From: Brevibacillus_D fluminis_A
GTDB lineage: Bacteria > Bacillota > Bacilli > Brevibacillales > Brevibacillaceae
Reading direction: 5' to 3'
Length of the DNA: 64,000 bases
Assembly: GCF_052072235.1 (NCBI RefSeq)
Contig: NZ_CM125436.1
Coordinates: 4,334,001-4,398,000 of the forward strand
Shown: in pieces, positions 42,147 through 51,767 of the stretch
Layout: every line of letters begins with the position of its first letter
Numbering within the stretch: position 1 is the stretch's first letter
Program-made: the position numbers and the translations under genes
Notes under the pieces: model-generated
Told to the model about the DNA's origin: nothing
What the model saw: the letters and a program-made list of their open reading frames with translations, nothing else
The model's database searches: none

Positions 42147-44137
42147 TCACTCCCTTCCTGCGGCATGGGCAAGCGGATGATCACACTGGTTCCGCTGCCC
42201 CGCTTGCTCTCGATGTCGATCGTGCCCCCGTTTTCCTTCACGAGATGATAGGTGGTGGGCAGACCAAGCCCCACTCCATGCGGCTTGGTTGTATAAAACG
42301 GTTCAAACACCCGGTAGCGATCATCGGGGGCGATTCCCTCGCCGGTATCTGTGATCAACAGCTTTGCCAGTGTGCCGTCTCTCGTCCCTTGAATCGTCAG
42401 CTGTCCACCCGGCTGCATGGCCTCGACGCCGTTTAAGATGATATTGATCGCGACCTGCTTGGTCTGATTGAAATCCGCGTACAGCATCAGCCCCGCCTCC
42501 ATCTGTACATGGACGTCGACACCCCGTTCCCTGATGTTTTGCTGACACAAACCGAGCACGGCTTCCATCAGCTCTTCTGCCGCAAACGAAACCGGATGCG
42601 GCTGTTTGGGCCGGGCGTAATCGAGCAAATCGCTGACCAGCCCGTTCAATCGCTTGATTTCGCCTGGCACCTGCTCGGCAAAGAATGCCCGGAATTTGGG
42701 ATTGTCAAACTTGGCGGGCAACAGCTCCGTATAGGTCAAAATGGACGTCAGCGGATTGCGGATTTCATGGGCGATACCCAAAATCAGCTGACCGAGCGAG
42801 CGGAGTCTGTCCTCCTGCTCGATTTTTTTCTCCAGCTCGATTTGCTCGGTAACATCCATGAAATTGATGATCGCTCCGGTAATCTCCTGCGCCGGGCTTA
42901 CAATCGGAAAAATATCGTAGCGCAGCGTCCGCTGCACCCCGTCATCCGCCACCGGCCTGGTCCATACCGTTTCTTTTTGCAGGGTTGCCTCTCCTCGCGT
43001 CAGCGCCGCAACCACCTCGTCGCGCGGGATAAATGCCGAAAGAAGCGTCTCATGCATCGGCAATCCGACAAGCGAACTCGCGACTCCGAGATAACGCGCT
43101 GCCTTCCGGTTCATCCGCGATACCGTCGCCCCCTTGTCGAGCGTCACATAAAAGCTGTACGTGCTATCCAGAAGCTGCTGCTGGAATTGGATGTTCTCCT
43201 CCAGCTGTTCCATCTTTTCCTTCAGCTGTTGATTGATCGTACCGATCTGGGCAGTCCGCCGCTTCACTTCCCGCTTCAGCACACGGTTCCACCAAAGCAC
43301 GATGACCACGATCGTCCCGACGACGATCAGCACGATCTGGAGCACCTTCATAATCGCATACAGATTGGGCGCGTTTGGCATGATGTACTCGCCAAACCAT
43401 TTCCGTTCAATTTTGTCATAGGTGCCGTTTTGCTTCAGCCGCAAAATGGCCTTGTTGATGTCTTCAAGCAGCGCATGGTTACGCGGCATTACGGCAACCC
43501 CGTAGTCGGTCGGGTTGATCGGATCGCCGACAATTTTGATCTGGTCCTGCTGATTCGTTTTCTGGATAAAATATTGCCCCGTGATTCTGTTGCCGACGAA
43601 CGCATCCACTTTCCCCGCCAGCAAAAGCTGCACCGCCTCCTCCTGACTGCTGGTCGTGACGAACCGGGCGTTATGGTGCTTGCGCAGCAGGTCGTTGGCA
43701 ATATCTCCGTTCTGGATGGCAATCCGCCGTCCATCCAGATCATCAATCTGAAAAATGTACATGTTGTCTTTGCGCACAAAGATGCCTTGCGAGCTGGTGA
43801 AATACGGCTCGGAAAAATCATAGATGGCATCGCGCGCCGGGCTGTATTTCATCCCTTGCACGGCATCTACTTCACCGTTTTGCAACGCTTTGAGCGCTTC
43901 ATTCCACGGCAGCGGGACGAATTCGATGTTCATGCCGGTCTCAAGCGAGACGGCGTTCATCATGTCAACGTTAAATCCGGAGTAAACACCCGATTGGGCG
44001 AAATATTCAAACGGCGGAAAATTGTTATCCCCCGCGACCCGAATCGCTTTTTGCCGTTCTGCAGCACCTGGCACAGCAAAAGCAATCAGCAGGAAAAACA
44101 GCAGGCTGGCGAATATGATGCGTTTGTACATGTGCAT
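42143..44137 (-). CDS. Sensor histidine kinase with periplasmic amino-acid-binding domain
   Basis: 664 residues. After a signal/membrane segment comes a family III solute-binding domain (about 28-255: IRVAGDNNFPPFEYFAQSG, GFNVDMMNAVSLETGM, DAIYDFSEPYF). Then follow a membrane helix (about 270-292), a coiled coil, a PAS domain (about 325-445) and a NtrB-type kinase core: HisKA with the phospho-His in GIAHEIRNPLTSIL, N-box NIILNGVEAM, DTGEGI and GVGLGLPTTYHLV. The binding domain resembles the transporter's own lipoprotein, so it probably senses the same amino acid directly. The start at 44137 follows AGGAGG by 5 bases; a longer frame lacks support. Confidence 0.92.
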   Translation of the reverse strand: MHMYKRIIFASLLFFLLIAFAVPGAAERQKAIRVAGDNNFPPFEYFAQSGVYSGFNVDMMNAVSLETGMNIEFVPLPWNEALKALQNGEVDAVQGMKYSPARDAIYDFSEPYFTSSQGIFVRKDNMYIFQIDDLDGRRIAIQNGDIANDLLRKHHNARFVTTSSQEEAVQLLLAGKVDAFVGNRITGQYFIQKTNQQDQIKIVGDPINPTDYGVAVMPRNHALLEDINKAILRLKQNGTYDKIERKWFGEYIMPNAPNLYAIMKVLQIVLIVVGTIVVIVLWWNRVLKREVKRRTAQIGTINQQLKEKMEQLEENIQFQQQLLDSTYSFYVTLDKGATVSRMNRKAARYLGVASSLVGLPMHETLLSAFIPRDEVVAALTRGEATLQKETVWTRPVADDGVQRTLRYDIFPIVSPAQEITGAIINFMDVTEQIELEKKIEQEDRLRSLGQLILGIAHEIRNPLTSILTYTELLPAKFDNPKFRAFFAEQVPGEIKRLNGLVSDLLDYARPKQPHPVSFAAEELMEAVLGLCQQNIRERGVDVHVQMEAGLMLYADFNQTKQVAINIILNGVEAMQPGGQLTIQGTRDGTLAKLLITDTGEGIAPDDRYRVFEPFYTTKPHGVGLGLPTTYHLVKENGGTIDIESKRGSGTSVIIRLPMPQEGSE

Positions 44138-44240
44138 GCGTTCCTCCTGTTCGCGTATGATGTTGTACGTATTGTACCCAAGAGCGCGACACGATGACAA
44201 TTGTATTGCATGTGACATGCCAGAGGTTCGGGGAAAAAGC

Positions 44241-44289
44241 AAAAAAGGACAGCGGAGGCGTTACACACATCCTCAACTGCCCTTTTTTT
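44241..44289. terminator. Bidirectional hairpin between kinase promoter and PHP gene end
   Basis: AAAAAAGGaCAG pairs with CTGcCCTTTTTTT, with an inner GAGG/CCTC stem. It lies just after the PHP gene stop (minus strand). Confidence 0.55.
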
Positions 44290-44298
44290 CATCTGACA

Positions 44299-45297
44299 TT
44301 AGTCCAGCTCGACCATCTTCCGCACCCTCGACTCAAACGTGGCAATTTCCGTGTATCCCGCCTGCCGCAGCAATGCCCGCGCTTCTCCCAAATAGCTGCC
44401 CAAATGATCGGGAAAATGCGAATCGGAAGACGTGGTGATCGGCACGCCATGCTCATGCAGCAGCTGCAAAAAGCCGTAAGCCGGGCACATTTCTTTCACC
44501 GGGTAGCGATAATACAGCCCTGTGTTGATTTCGGTGGCAATCCCATGCTCCTGCAAAAGCCGGGCGATTCGCCGGTAATGCGGCACCAGCTCCTCGTCGC
44601 TGATCCGGTGCCCGAACACCTTCAAATTGTCCAGATGCGCAATAATATCGAACAGACCGGAGCGAATCGCGCTCTCCACCATGCCGAACAGCTTTTCATA
44701 CAGCTCGCGCAGGTCGGACTGGTCAAACCGCTCGACCGCCTCCGGGTTGTCAAAGCCCCAGCCGTCGACGAAATGAATCGAGCCGATGATGTGATCCCAC
44801 GGATACTTGGCGATGAGCGGACGGAGCACCGTCTCCCCGCCCAAAAAGTAATCCGCTTCCAGGCCAAGCCGCAGCGTCAGCCCATCCTCGGCCCAGATTG
44901 CTTTTTGTTCGGTGATGAAGGCGACGAACTCATCGAGAGAAGACGTGCACACCTGGTCGAGCCAAATGCGCTGCATGCGCCCCAATGGATCGTCCGCCAT
45001 ATGCATATGCTGCTCGAAATACGGCTTGAACTCGGTAAACCGGTACAAATGGTCGACGATTCCGACCTGGGCAAGCCCCAGCTCCTTGGCCCGGATGCGG
45101 TACAGATCAAGCCACTCCTGCGAGTAGGCCCCTTTGCGGATGCGGGCGGCCATCCGTTCCGAAAGCTGCTCCATCCACGCGAGCGTATGCTTTTCTTCCG
45201 CAATGGGCGAGAACGCCTGCAAAGCTTCCGCCGTTCGCTGCCACCACCTGACCGAATACGGCCCTTCCTCCAGATGCACATGATAGTCGACTTTCAC
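44299..45297 (-). CDS. PHP-domain histidinol-phosphatase-like protein
   Basis: 332 residues. The PHP metal motifs are visible: VDYHVHLEEG at the start, VGIVDHLYRF, LGLEADYF, IIGSIHFVDGW, IIAHLDNLKVFG, TEINTGLYYRYP and TTSSDSHFPDHLG. This matches HisK-type histidinol phosphatases and related phosphoesterases; it is longer than B. subtilis HisJ (about 268), with an insertion between residues 30 and 110. No histidine-biosynthesis genes adjoin, so the substrate is uncertain. The start is GTG at 45297, 8 bases from GAGGAGG; an upstream extension to 45402 has no ribosome site. Confidence 0.8.
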   Translation of the reverse strand: MKVDYHVHLEEGPYSVRWWQRTAEALQAFSPIAEEKHTLAWMEQLSERMAARIRKGAYSQEWLDLYRIRAKELGLAQVGIVDHLYRFTEFKPYFEQHMHMADDPLGRMQRIWLDQVCTSSLDEFVAFITEQKAIWAEDGLTLRLGLEADYFLGGETVLRPLIAKYPWDHIIGSIHFVDGWGFDNPEAVERFDQSDLRELYEKLFGMVESAIRSGLFDIIAHLDNLKVFGHRISDEELVPHYRRIARLLQEHGIATEINTGLYYRYPVKEMCPAYGFLQLLHEHGVPITTSSDSHFPDHLGSYLGEARALLRQAGYTEIATFESRVRKMVELD

Positions 45298-45575
45298 ATT
45301 TATTGCCTCCTCTCTGTGGTTTTTTCTGCTTATTCCGATGAAACGACGGATGCACCCGTTCATGGGGACTGCGGCCTCGCGCCGCGTGATGTGTAGCCCC
45401 ATGTGTATGATGCGTACCCCCTTCGTTGCACTCGTTGTTTTTGTTGTTTTTCATTATCTTTTTGTGGTTTTTATTTGGATGTTTCTATTATATACGCATG
45501 TGCCGCAAAATTTACAATGTTTTTTCCGTTAAGTTGGTATGGCGAAATCGTTAAGAACACACTCGCTGCAAACAG

Positions 45576-45607
45576 AAAAAAGCCTGGCGCTAGAGAGCCA
45601 GGCTTTG
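45576..45607 (-). terminator. Terminator of the beta-galactoside operon
   Basis: AGCCTGGC pairs with GCCAGGCT and six Ts follow on the minus strand. The lacZ stop codon lies in the loop. The stretch from 45298 to 45575 shows no gene. Confidence 0.9.
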
Positions 45608-48600
45608 CAGGAGCGCTTTGCTTGCCCCCGCAGGCGAAATCGTGTTTTGGTCGAAGGCTTGCAGGATGAAACGGAAGCGGAAAGGCTCAGCCGTCAGCTT
45701 GTATGCGGGGAGCTGTCCCGGCCCGCAGCTGTTTGAACCGAGTCCGTTTTGGCGATAGTCGAGGTTGAGCGTGATGAAGTCGCGCGGCACGAGGTCTGTC
45801 GCATGCCTCGCCTGCTGCAGATCGTCGGTCGTGTAGCGATGGGCGCTGAACGCAAGGCTCGGCGCACCGGCCGCAAGCAGGCCGATTCCGCGCGCATCGG
45901 CGATCGACAGCCATTTTACATCGGAGCGGCTGCCGTTTTCCTGTGGATAAACATAGTTGGTGAACAGCTCGTCGACCGAGCGGGTGTATACGCCGAATCG
46001 GCTGGCCTCCTTGCTGTCCGCATAGTTTTCGCCCGGTCCTCGCCCGTACCAAGCCACCTGGTCAAGCTCCTTGGCAAGGCGCATCGCAAAGCCGATCCGT
46101 GGCAGCGATTCAGGCACTTTTCCATGCGGTATGCCCGTCACCTCGATGCTCACTTCTCCATTTCCGCGAATTGTGTACACGCACTCGCAGGCAAGCTTCC
46201 AGTCCCACACCGGCGGCGCAATGCGCAGGCTGCAGCTGATCCGCACCGTATCCGTAGCGGGCTGCTCCACACACACCGCGTTGATGCGCTCCTGGAGCAT
46301 GTGCAAAAATGCTTTTTCGTACTCTTTGACCACATACATGTCGTTGTCGATCGGAGCCCGCCAAAAGTTCAGCTTGGGGCCGCTGTGGAGCAGCTCTTTG
46401 CCAGCGAAGGTCCACGAATCGATGGTAGCCGTCCGCTTGTTGAACACGAGCGAGAACGATTCGCCGCTGATCCGCACCGTTTCGGTAGTCTCATCCAGCG
46501 CAAGTGGCGAAAGCAGCTGTGGCGAAGCGTGAGGCACTACAACCGGCGTCGGTGTCGGCAGCAAAAATTGCGCCCATGCCACCTCATGTCCAACCTCCGC
46601 CCAGCCGGTCTCCTCGGCAAGCGTAAAGCGCAGCTCGAGCCAATAATCGGTGTGAGGCAGAGGCGCGTGCGGCAGGTTATATGGAATCGCAGCCACGCAG
46701 CTCTCCCCTGCCGCAAGCTCGCCCAGCGCAAGCGTCCCTTTTTGCAGCAGCGTGCCATCCGCCTTGACCGTCCACGTGCAGGCGAGATGATCAAGCGAAA
46801 TGAAATCGTAGCGGTTGGTGATCCGCACGGTTCCGCTCGCAAGCCGGGCAGCATCGACGCGCACCGGCTCGATGATTTTTTTCAGTTCGATCAGTCCTGG
46901 CGATGGCGTGCGGTCCGGCATCACCAGCCCGTCGATGCAAAAATTGCCGTTGTTCGGCACGTCGCCGTAATCGCCGCCATAGCGGTACTGCTTGCGCCCA
47001 TCCGGCAGCGTGTGGCTGATGCCATGGTCGATCCATTCCCAGACAAAGCCGCCCTGCAGCCGCTTGTACGCATCGAACAGCTCGGCATATTCCTTCAGGC
47101 CACCGGGACCGTTGCCCATCGCATGGGCATATTCGCACAAAATGTGCGGCCGGTCCAGATGCTCCATCGCCCCGAACTCGGCCATTTTTTCATGCGACGA
47201 ATACATCGTGGAAAACACATCGCAAAAGACGCCGTCCCGGTCTTCTTCATAATGCACGAGGCGCGTCGGGTCCGCCTCCTTGCACCAGGCGGCCATCGCC
47301 ACGAAATTGCAGCCGAAGCCGGATTCGTTGCCCATCGACCACATGATGATCGAGGCGTGGTTTTTGTCGCGCTCCACCATCCGCTGCACCCGGTCAATGT
47401 AGGCTTCCTGCCAGTCGGGATCGTCGCTTAACCGATTGTAGCAGCCGAGCTTTTCAAAGCCGTGCGTCTCCAGATCGGCCTCATCCATCACGTACAGCCC
47501 GTACTCATCGCACAGGTCGTAAAAGCGCGGATCGTTCGGATAATGGGACGTGCGCACCGCATTGATGTTGTGCTGCTTCATCAGGAGCACATCCTGCTTC
47601 ATCGTTTCATACGGGCACGCCCGGCCGAAATCGGGATGATGATCGTGGCGATTCACCCCTTTGAGCAAAATCGCCACCCCGTTGACGAAAAAGCTGCCGT
47701 CTTTGACCTCGATTTGGCGAAAGCCGACTTTGTAGGGGACAACCTCGCTGATTTGGCCCGCTCCATTTTCCAGACGAAGGAGCAAGCGGTACAAGTAAGG
47801 CTGCTCTGCCGACCATTTATGCACGGCTGCGACCGCAACCGCCGCTTCGCAGACAACCTCCCCATCAGAAGCGCCGCCTGTCACCTCACATGTTCCCGTA
47901 GCGACAGCAGCTCCCTCGGCATCGAGCAGCACATAGCGAAGGGTAAATCCGCTCCCGGCAGCATCGGCGACGCGTGCCGATAACCGCAAGACGGCATCCT
48001 CGTACCTAGCGTCCAATTCCGTGCGCACCGTGAAATCGGCAAGCGACAGCTGCGGTCTGGCAAACAGCGAAACGTCGCGGAAAATGCCGGAGAGCCACCA
48101 CATATCCTGATCTTCCAGATACGTGCCGTCCGACCATTGGTACACGCGGACGGCGATTGTATTTTCACCCGGCTTCAAATGGGCGGTGATGTCGAACTCT
48201 GCGGGCAGCCGACTGCCCTGGCTGTAACCTGCTTCCTGTCCGTTCACCCAGACGTGATAGGCGCTGTCCACCCCTTCAAAACGGAGGATCACCCGCCGAT
48301 CTGCCCAATCGGCGGGCAGATGGAAGGTGCGGCGGTAGCAGCCTGTCGGATTGTCCGACGGAACGAGCGGCGGATCAGCCGGAAACGGATAATCGACATC
48401 GGTATAATGCGGTTTGCCGTACCCATCCAGCTGCCACATGTGCGGCACCTGCACGGTATCCCACTCGCTTGCGTCATAGTCATTCCGATGGAAATCGGCC
48501 GGCGCCGCCAATGGCGATGGCGCATAGAAAAACTGCCAGCTGCCGTTAAGCAGGCGAAACCACGGCGAGTTGCCCCGTTCAAACGTGAGTGCGGACGCAT

Positions 48601-48688
48601 TATCTGGAAATGGGATGAAATACGCCCGCCCCGGCAAGCGGCTGCGCTGCAGCAGCCGGTGATTTTCCCAATCATAGTCTCGCTTCAT
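45590..48688 (-). CDS. lacZ: Beta-galactosidase, GH2 family (LacZ type)
   Basis: 1032 residues, the length of E. coli-type LacZ (about 1024), without a signal peptide, so cytoplasmic. The N-terminal jelly roll (WQLDGYGKPHYTDVDYPF), the GVNRHDHHPDFGRA loop, the acid/base Glu in IIMWSMGNESGFGCN and the nucleophile Glu in ILCEYAHAMGNGPG are present, followed by a complete C-terminal beta-galactosidase small-chain domain. It should hydrolyse beta-1,4 or beta-1,3 galactosides imported by the transporter of the same operon. The start at 48688 overlaps the ROK kinase stop; the terminator hairpin spans its stop. Confidence 0.94.
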   Translation of the reverse strand: MKRDYDWENHRLLQRSRLPGRAYFIPFPDNASALTFERGNSPWFRLLNGSWQFFYAPSPLAAPADFHRNDYDASEWDTVQVPHMWQLDGYGKPHYTDVDYPFPADPPLVPSDNPTGCYRRTFHLPADWADRRVILRFEGVDSAYHVWVNGQEAGYSQGSRLPAEFDITAHLKPGENTIAVRVYQWSDGTYLEDQDMWWLSGIFRDVSLFARPQLSLADFTVRTELDARYEDAVLRLSARVADAAGSGFTLRYVLLDAEGAAVATGTCEVTGGASDGEVVCEAAVAVAAVHKWSAEQPYLYRLLLRLENGAGQISEVVPYKVGFRQIEVKDGSFFVNGVAILLKGVNRHDHHPDFGRACPYETMKQDVLLMKQHNINAVRTSHYPNDPRFYDLCDEYGLYVMDEADLETHGFEKLGCYNRLSDDPDWQEAYIDRVQRMVERDKNHASIIMWSMGNESGFGCNFVAMAAWCKEADPTRLVHYEEDRDGVFCDVFSTMYSSHEKMAEFGAMEHLDRPHILCEYAHAMGNGPGGLKEYAELFDAYKRLQGGFVWEWIDHGISHTLPDGRKQYRYGGDYGDVPNNGNFCIDGLVMPDRTPSPGLIELKKIIEPVRVDAARLASGTVRITNRYDFISLDHLACTWTVKADGTLLQKGTLALGELAAGESCVAAIPYNLPHAPLPHTDYWLELRFTLAEETGWAEVGHEVAWAQFLLPTPTPVVVPHASPQLLSPLALDETTETVRISGESFSLVFNKRTATIDSWTFAGKELLHSGPKLNFWRAPIDNDMYVVKEYEKAFLHMLQERINAVCVEQPATDTVRISCSLRIAPPVWDWKLACECVYTIRGNGEVSIEVTGIPHGKVPESLPRIGFAMRLAKELDQVAWYGRGPGENYADSKEASRFGVYTRSVDELFTNYVYPQENGSRSDVKWLSIADARGIGLLAAGAPSLAFSAHRYTTDDLQQARHATDLVPRDFITLNLDYRQNGLGSNSCGPGQLPAYKLTAEPFRFRFILQAFDQNTISPAGASKALLQSLAL

Positions 48689-49689
48689 CGTACAATCGCT
48701 CCCCTCTTCTCCCCATCCGAATGGTTTTGCAGCGCAAGCGCGCCGGCGCCGAGAATGCCGGCATCCGCCCCCAACCGGGCGATGCTGATGTCCACGCAAT
48801 CGTGCAGCGTCGCCATCGCATGCCGTTCCACGCTGCGGCGCACCGGCTCAAGCAGCAATTCGCCCGCTTTGCTGACCCCTCCGCCCACAATCACTTTTTG
48901 CGGACCGAACAGGTTGATCAAAATGGAGAGTGCCCAGCCGATCACCTCGCATGCCGCATGCCAAGCGCTGCGGGCCGTCTGATCGCCCGCTTCCGCCGCT
49001 TGCGCCACAACGGAAGCGGTGATCGCTGCCAGATCGCCTCCCGCCAGCTGATACAGGGAACTCGTTTGTGCCAGTTCCGCATCCTGCTGCAGCAACCGCG
49101 CCAATTCCTCGCGGGCCAGCCGGGCGATGCCCGGTGCGGACGCGATCGTTTCGACGCAGCCGATTTTGCCGCAGTTGCAGCGCGCGTCGTTGCCAGCAAC
49201 CGTGACGTGCCCGATTTCGCCAAAAAAGCCGCTCGTCCCCGCGAGCAGGCGTCCCTGGCTGTAGACACCCGCGCCAAAGCCGGTGCCAAGCGGAGCAAAA
49301 ATCATGTTGTCCACGCCCCGCCCGGCGCCGAACGTCGCCTCGCCCAGCGTCGCCGTCCGCAAATCGTGCTCGAAATATAGCGGCAGGTCGCATCTTGCCG
49401 ACAGCGGCGTGCGGACATCGACCTGTTTCCAGCCGAGATTGGGCGAGTGGACCGAAAGCCCGCGCCTGGGATCAAATGGACCGGGAATGGCGATGCCCAC
49501 CGCCTCGATCGGAACGCCGGCGCTTTTTCGCAGCTCTTCAATCAGTGCCAATATTCGCTCAAATATCCGTTCAGGGCTGCCGAGCGGCCCTGTTTCCTTC
49601 GCTCCGCGGGCGAGAATGCGACCTGTCTCATCCATAGCGGCAGCCTTCATCGTCGTTCCGCCTACATCCAGTCCGATTACATAGCGCAA
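48685..49689 (-). CDS. ROK-family sugar kinase
   Basis: 334 residues. The phosphate-binding DVGGTTMKAA, the catalytic Asp in FEHDLRTATLGE (the usual END is EHD here), APLGTGFGAG and the zinc motif CNCGKIGCVET identify a ROK kinase, most like glucokinase/allose kinase. With LacZ next to it, it could phosphorylate the glucose or galactose released. The start is TTG at 49689 after GGAGGGAG; its stop overlaps the lacZ start, so the two are coupled. Confidence 0.88.
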   Translation of the reverse strand: MRYVIGLDVGGTTMKAAAMDETGRILARGAKETGPLGSPERIFERILALIEELRKSAGVPIEAVGIAIPGPFDPRRGLSVHSPNLGWKQVDVRTPLSARCDLPLYFEHDLRTATLGEATFGAGRGVDNMIFAPLGTGFGAGVYSQGRLLAGTSGFFGEIGHVTVAGNDARCNCGKIGCVETIASAPGIARLAREELARLLQQDAELAQTSSLYQLAGGDLAAITASVVAQAAEAGDQTARSAWHAACEVIGWALSILINLFGPQKVIVGGGVSKAGELLLEPVRRSVERHAMATLHDCVDISIARLGADAGILGAGALALQNHSDGEKRGAIVR

Positions 49690-49714
49690 ATGGCGCTCCC
49701 TCCCATCGCTTTCG

Positions 49715-50650
49715 TCACTTTACTGCCGTGCAAACCGCGCGCTCCCACAGCCGTTCCACGTCAGCCACCTGAACGACCCCTGCCCCCAGGCTCATCGCAT
49801 TCGTTGCCGCACAGGCGATTCCCAGCGTAGCGGCCTCCGCCAGCGTATAACCGCGCACGAGCCCCGTGACGACACCTGCCAGAAGCGCATCGCCGCAACC
49901 TACCGGATTGACCACGGGCCCTTGCGGCAGCGCAGGCAATTCGTATAAAAAGCCCCCTCCGCCAAACAGAGCGCCCTCTTCGCCCAGCGAGAGCAGCACA
50001 TGCCGCGCACCGAGCAGCATCAGGTCGGCTACAGCCTGCCGCCTTGCATCCAGATCCGCAAGCGGGTAGCCAAGCAACGCTTCCGCTTCCGCGCGGTTCG
50101 GCTTGATCAGAAAAGGTTGGGCTGGCAAAGCGCGGGCAAGCGCCTCTCCGCTCGTGTCCAGCACGGGGACCGCACCTGCCGTTTTGACGTCTTCGATCAA
50201 AAGCTTGTAAGAATCCGCTGCAAGCCCTTGCGGCAGGCTGCCGGACATCACGACATAGCGTGCCTGTGCCGCCAGCTTGCGGAGATGGGCGCGAAAGGAG
50301 GCGAATGCGTCCGGATCGACCGCTGGCCCTGATTCCAGCACTTCCGTCACCGTTGCGCTGCTGGCATCAAGAAAAGTCATGCAAATGCGCGACTCGCCCG
50401 CAATTTCGCAGAAGGAGGGGGTGATCCCATGTTTGGCGCACCCTTCCGCAATCATTTTGCCGTTGTACCCGGCAACAAAACCGGTGGCCGTCACCTCGAT
50501 CCCGAGCGTGCGAGCCACCCGGGCCACATTGATCCCTTTGCCCCCTGCGAGGCTTAGCATCTGCTGCGGACGGTGCAAGGCTCCCGCCGTAAAAGATGGC
50601 AGCACATAGGTTTTATCGATCGCCGCATTCAGCGTCACCGTGACGATCAT
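49715..50650 (-). CDS. PfkB-family hexose-phosphate kinase (LacC/FruK-like)
   Basis: 311 residues. TVTLNAAIDKTY, SLAGGKGINVARVARTLG and the catalytic NPVGCGDALLAG are the signatures of 1-phosphofructokinase and tagatose-6-phosphate kinase. The first residues and GKGINVAR favour phosphorylation of a ketose phosphate to a 1,6-bisphosphate. The next genes upstream encode an isomerase and an aldolase, so the product probably feeds the aldolase. It overlaps the SIS gene by four bases. Confidence 0.88.
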   Translation of the reverse strand: MIVTVTLNAAIDKTYVLPSFTAGALHRPQQMLSLAGGKGINVARVARTLGIEVTATGFVAGYNGKMIAEGCAKHGITPSFCEIAGESRICMTFLDASSATVTEVLESGPAVDPDAFASFRAHLRKLAAQARYVVMSGSLPQGLAADSYKLLIEDVKTAGAVPVLDTSGEALARALPAQPFLIKPNRAEAEALLGYPLADLDARRQAVADLMLLGARHVLLSLGEEGALFGGGGFLYELPALPQGPVVNPVGCGDALLAGVVTGLVRGYTLAEAATLGIACAATNAMSLGAGVVQVADVERLWERAVCTAVK

Positions 50651-51741
50651 GGGCGTACCTGTACCTGCACGAGCGGCTGGCCCATTTTGCTTTTGAACAG
50701 ATTGATCACGTCGACCGGCGTCGGGTCGACCCCGCGCACCAAGGCCGCATAAAGGGAAACGAAATCAGCCAAATAGACGATGGAAAACAACCGGGCCAGC
50801 CGGGAGCTGCCGCTTGAGCTTACGACCCGCACCGCTCCCGCCCGCTCGCGCAAAATCTCCGCGCTGATTTGGACGCGGCGCGTCGTCTTCTCGCTATCCT
50901 CCGCATCTTGAAGCAACGTGAAATGATAGCCTTTCAGCATGGCGGCAGGGGCATCCCAGCCTACAGCCTCATCGTGGTGTAGACTCGGAATGGCATTCCA
51001 GAACGCCATGACCTTGCTGTTTTCGCCGAGCTGGTTTTTCCAGCGCCACGCAGGTGCATCGAAAAAGGGCAGCGTGCCGTAAATGACAGGAGTCAAGCCG
51101 TCCATTTCCAACGCGATTTGCTTTGCCGCATTTTCCGCCGTCGGCACCTCGGGACCGTATGCCTCTCTCCATTGCGCAAACAACGCGATCAGCTCGTCGA
51201 CCTCCGCCTCCTTGTCGGCGCAAAGCCCCGCTTTGGTTAAAACCGCCAACATCGGCAGAAAAATATAGCCGAGTGCGATGCGCGGCATCATGCCGCCCGG
51301 CACCAACAGATGAGGATGCCCATGCTCCTTGGCCATCGCCAAAACCGTTCCGCCCGCCGTGATGGCAAACAGCTGCGCGCCAGCCGCAATCGCGGCTTCA
51401 TAAGAAGCGACGACCTCTTCCGTATTGCCGGAATGCGACACGACGATCACCAATGTCTCTTCATTGACGAAGGCGGGAATCGTATAGCCTTGATTCAGCT
51501 GAACCGGCACGCGCAGCTCATCGAACAGGTACGATTTCAGCAAATTGACGCTCGCCGCCGAACCGCCTCCCGTGCCCAAAACAAGCACATTGCGCACCGC
51601 TTTGCCGGACGCGGGAAGGTCAATCGTTTGCGCCAGTTGCCACCCCTCCCGAAACTGCTTGTCGTACTCCTGTGTATCGCGGAGTGCGCGAATCGTATCC
51701 AACTGCTGCAAGACGGTCACATCATCCAAATTGACCCGCAT
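50647..51741 (-). CDS. SIS-domain sugar-phosphate isomerase (bifunctional PGI/PMI-like)
   Basis: 364 residues with two SIS domains. RNVLVLGTGGGSAASVNLLKSY and TLVIVVSHSGNTEEVVASYEAA form the first, and WKNQLGENSKVMAFWNAIPSLHHDE, with the conserved Glu and His of PGI/PMI enzymes, the second. Family members interconvert aldose and ketose 6-phosphates (glucose/fructose, mannose/fructose). In this operon glucose-6-phosphate or galactose-6-phosphate would be the likely substrate. It overlaps pfkB and follows the aldolase gene by 26 bases. Confidence 0.8.
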   Translation of the reverse strand: MRVNLDDVTVLQQLDTIRALRDTQEYDKQFREGWQLAQTIDLPASGKAVRNVLVLGTGGGSAASVNLLKSYLFDELRVPVQLNQGYTIPAFVNEETLVIVVSHSGNTEEVVASYEAAIAAGAQLFAITAGGTVLAMAKEHGHPHLLVPGGMMPRIALGYIFLPMLAVLTKAGLCADKEAEVDELIALFAQWREAYGPEVPTAENAAKQIALEMDGLTPVIYGTLPFFDAPAWRWKNQLGENSKVMAFWNAIPSLHHDEAVGWDAPAAMLKGYHFTLLQDAEDSEKTTRRVQISAEILRERAGAVRVVSSSGSSRLARLFSIVYLADFVSLYAALVRGVDPTPVDVINLFKSKMGQPLVQVQVRP

Positions 51742-51767
51742 GCCTCTTCATCCTTTCCCCTGTAAAA

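Noticed and set aside
45749..47431. 560-codon plus-strand frame inside lacZ
   Set aside because: Antisense shadow of the beta-galactosidase gene, whose active-site motifs are on the minus strand.
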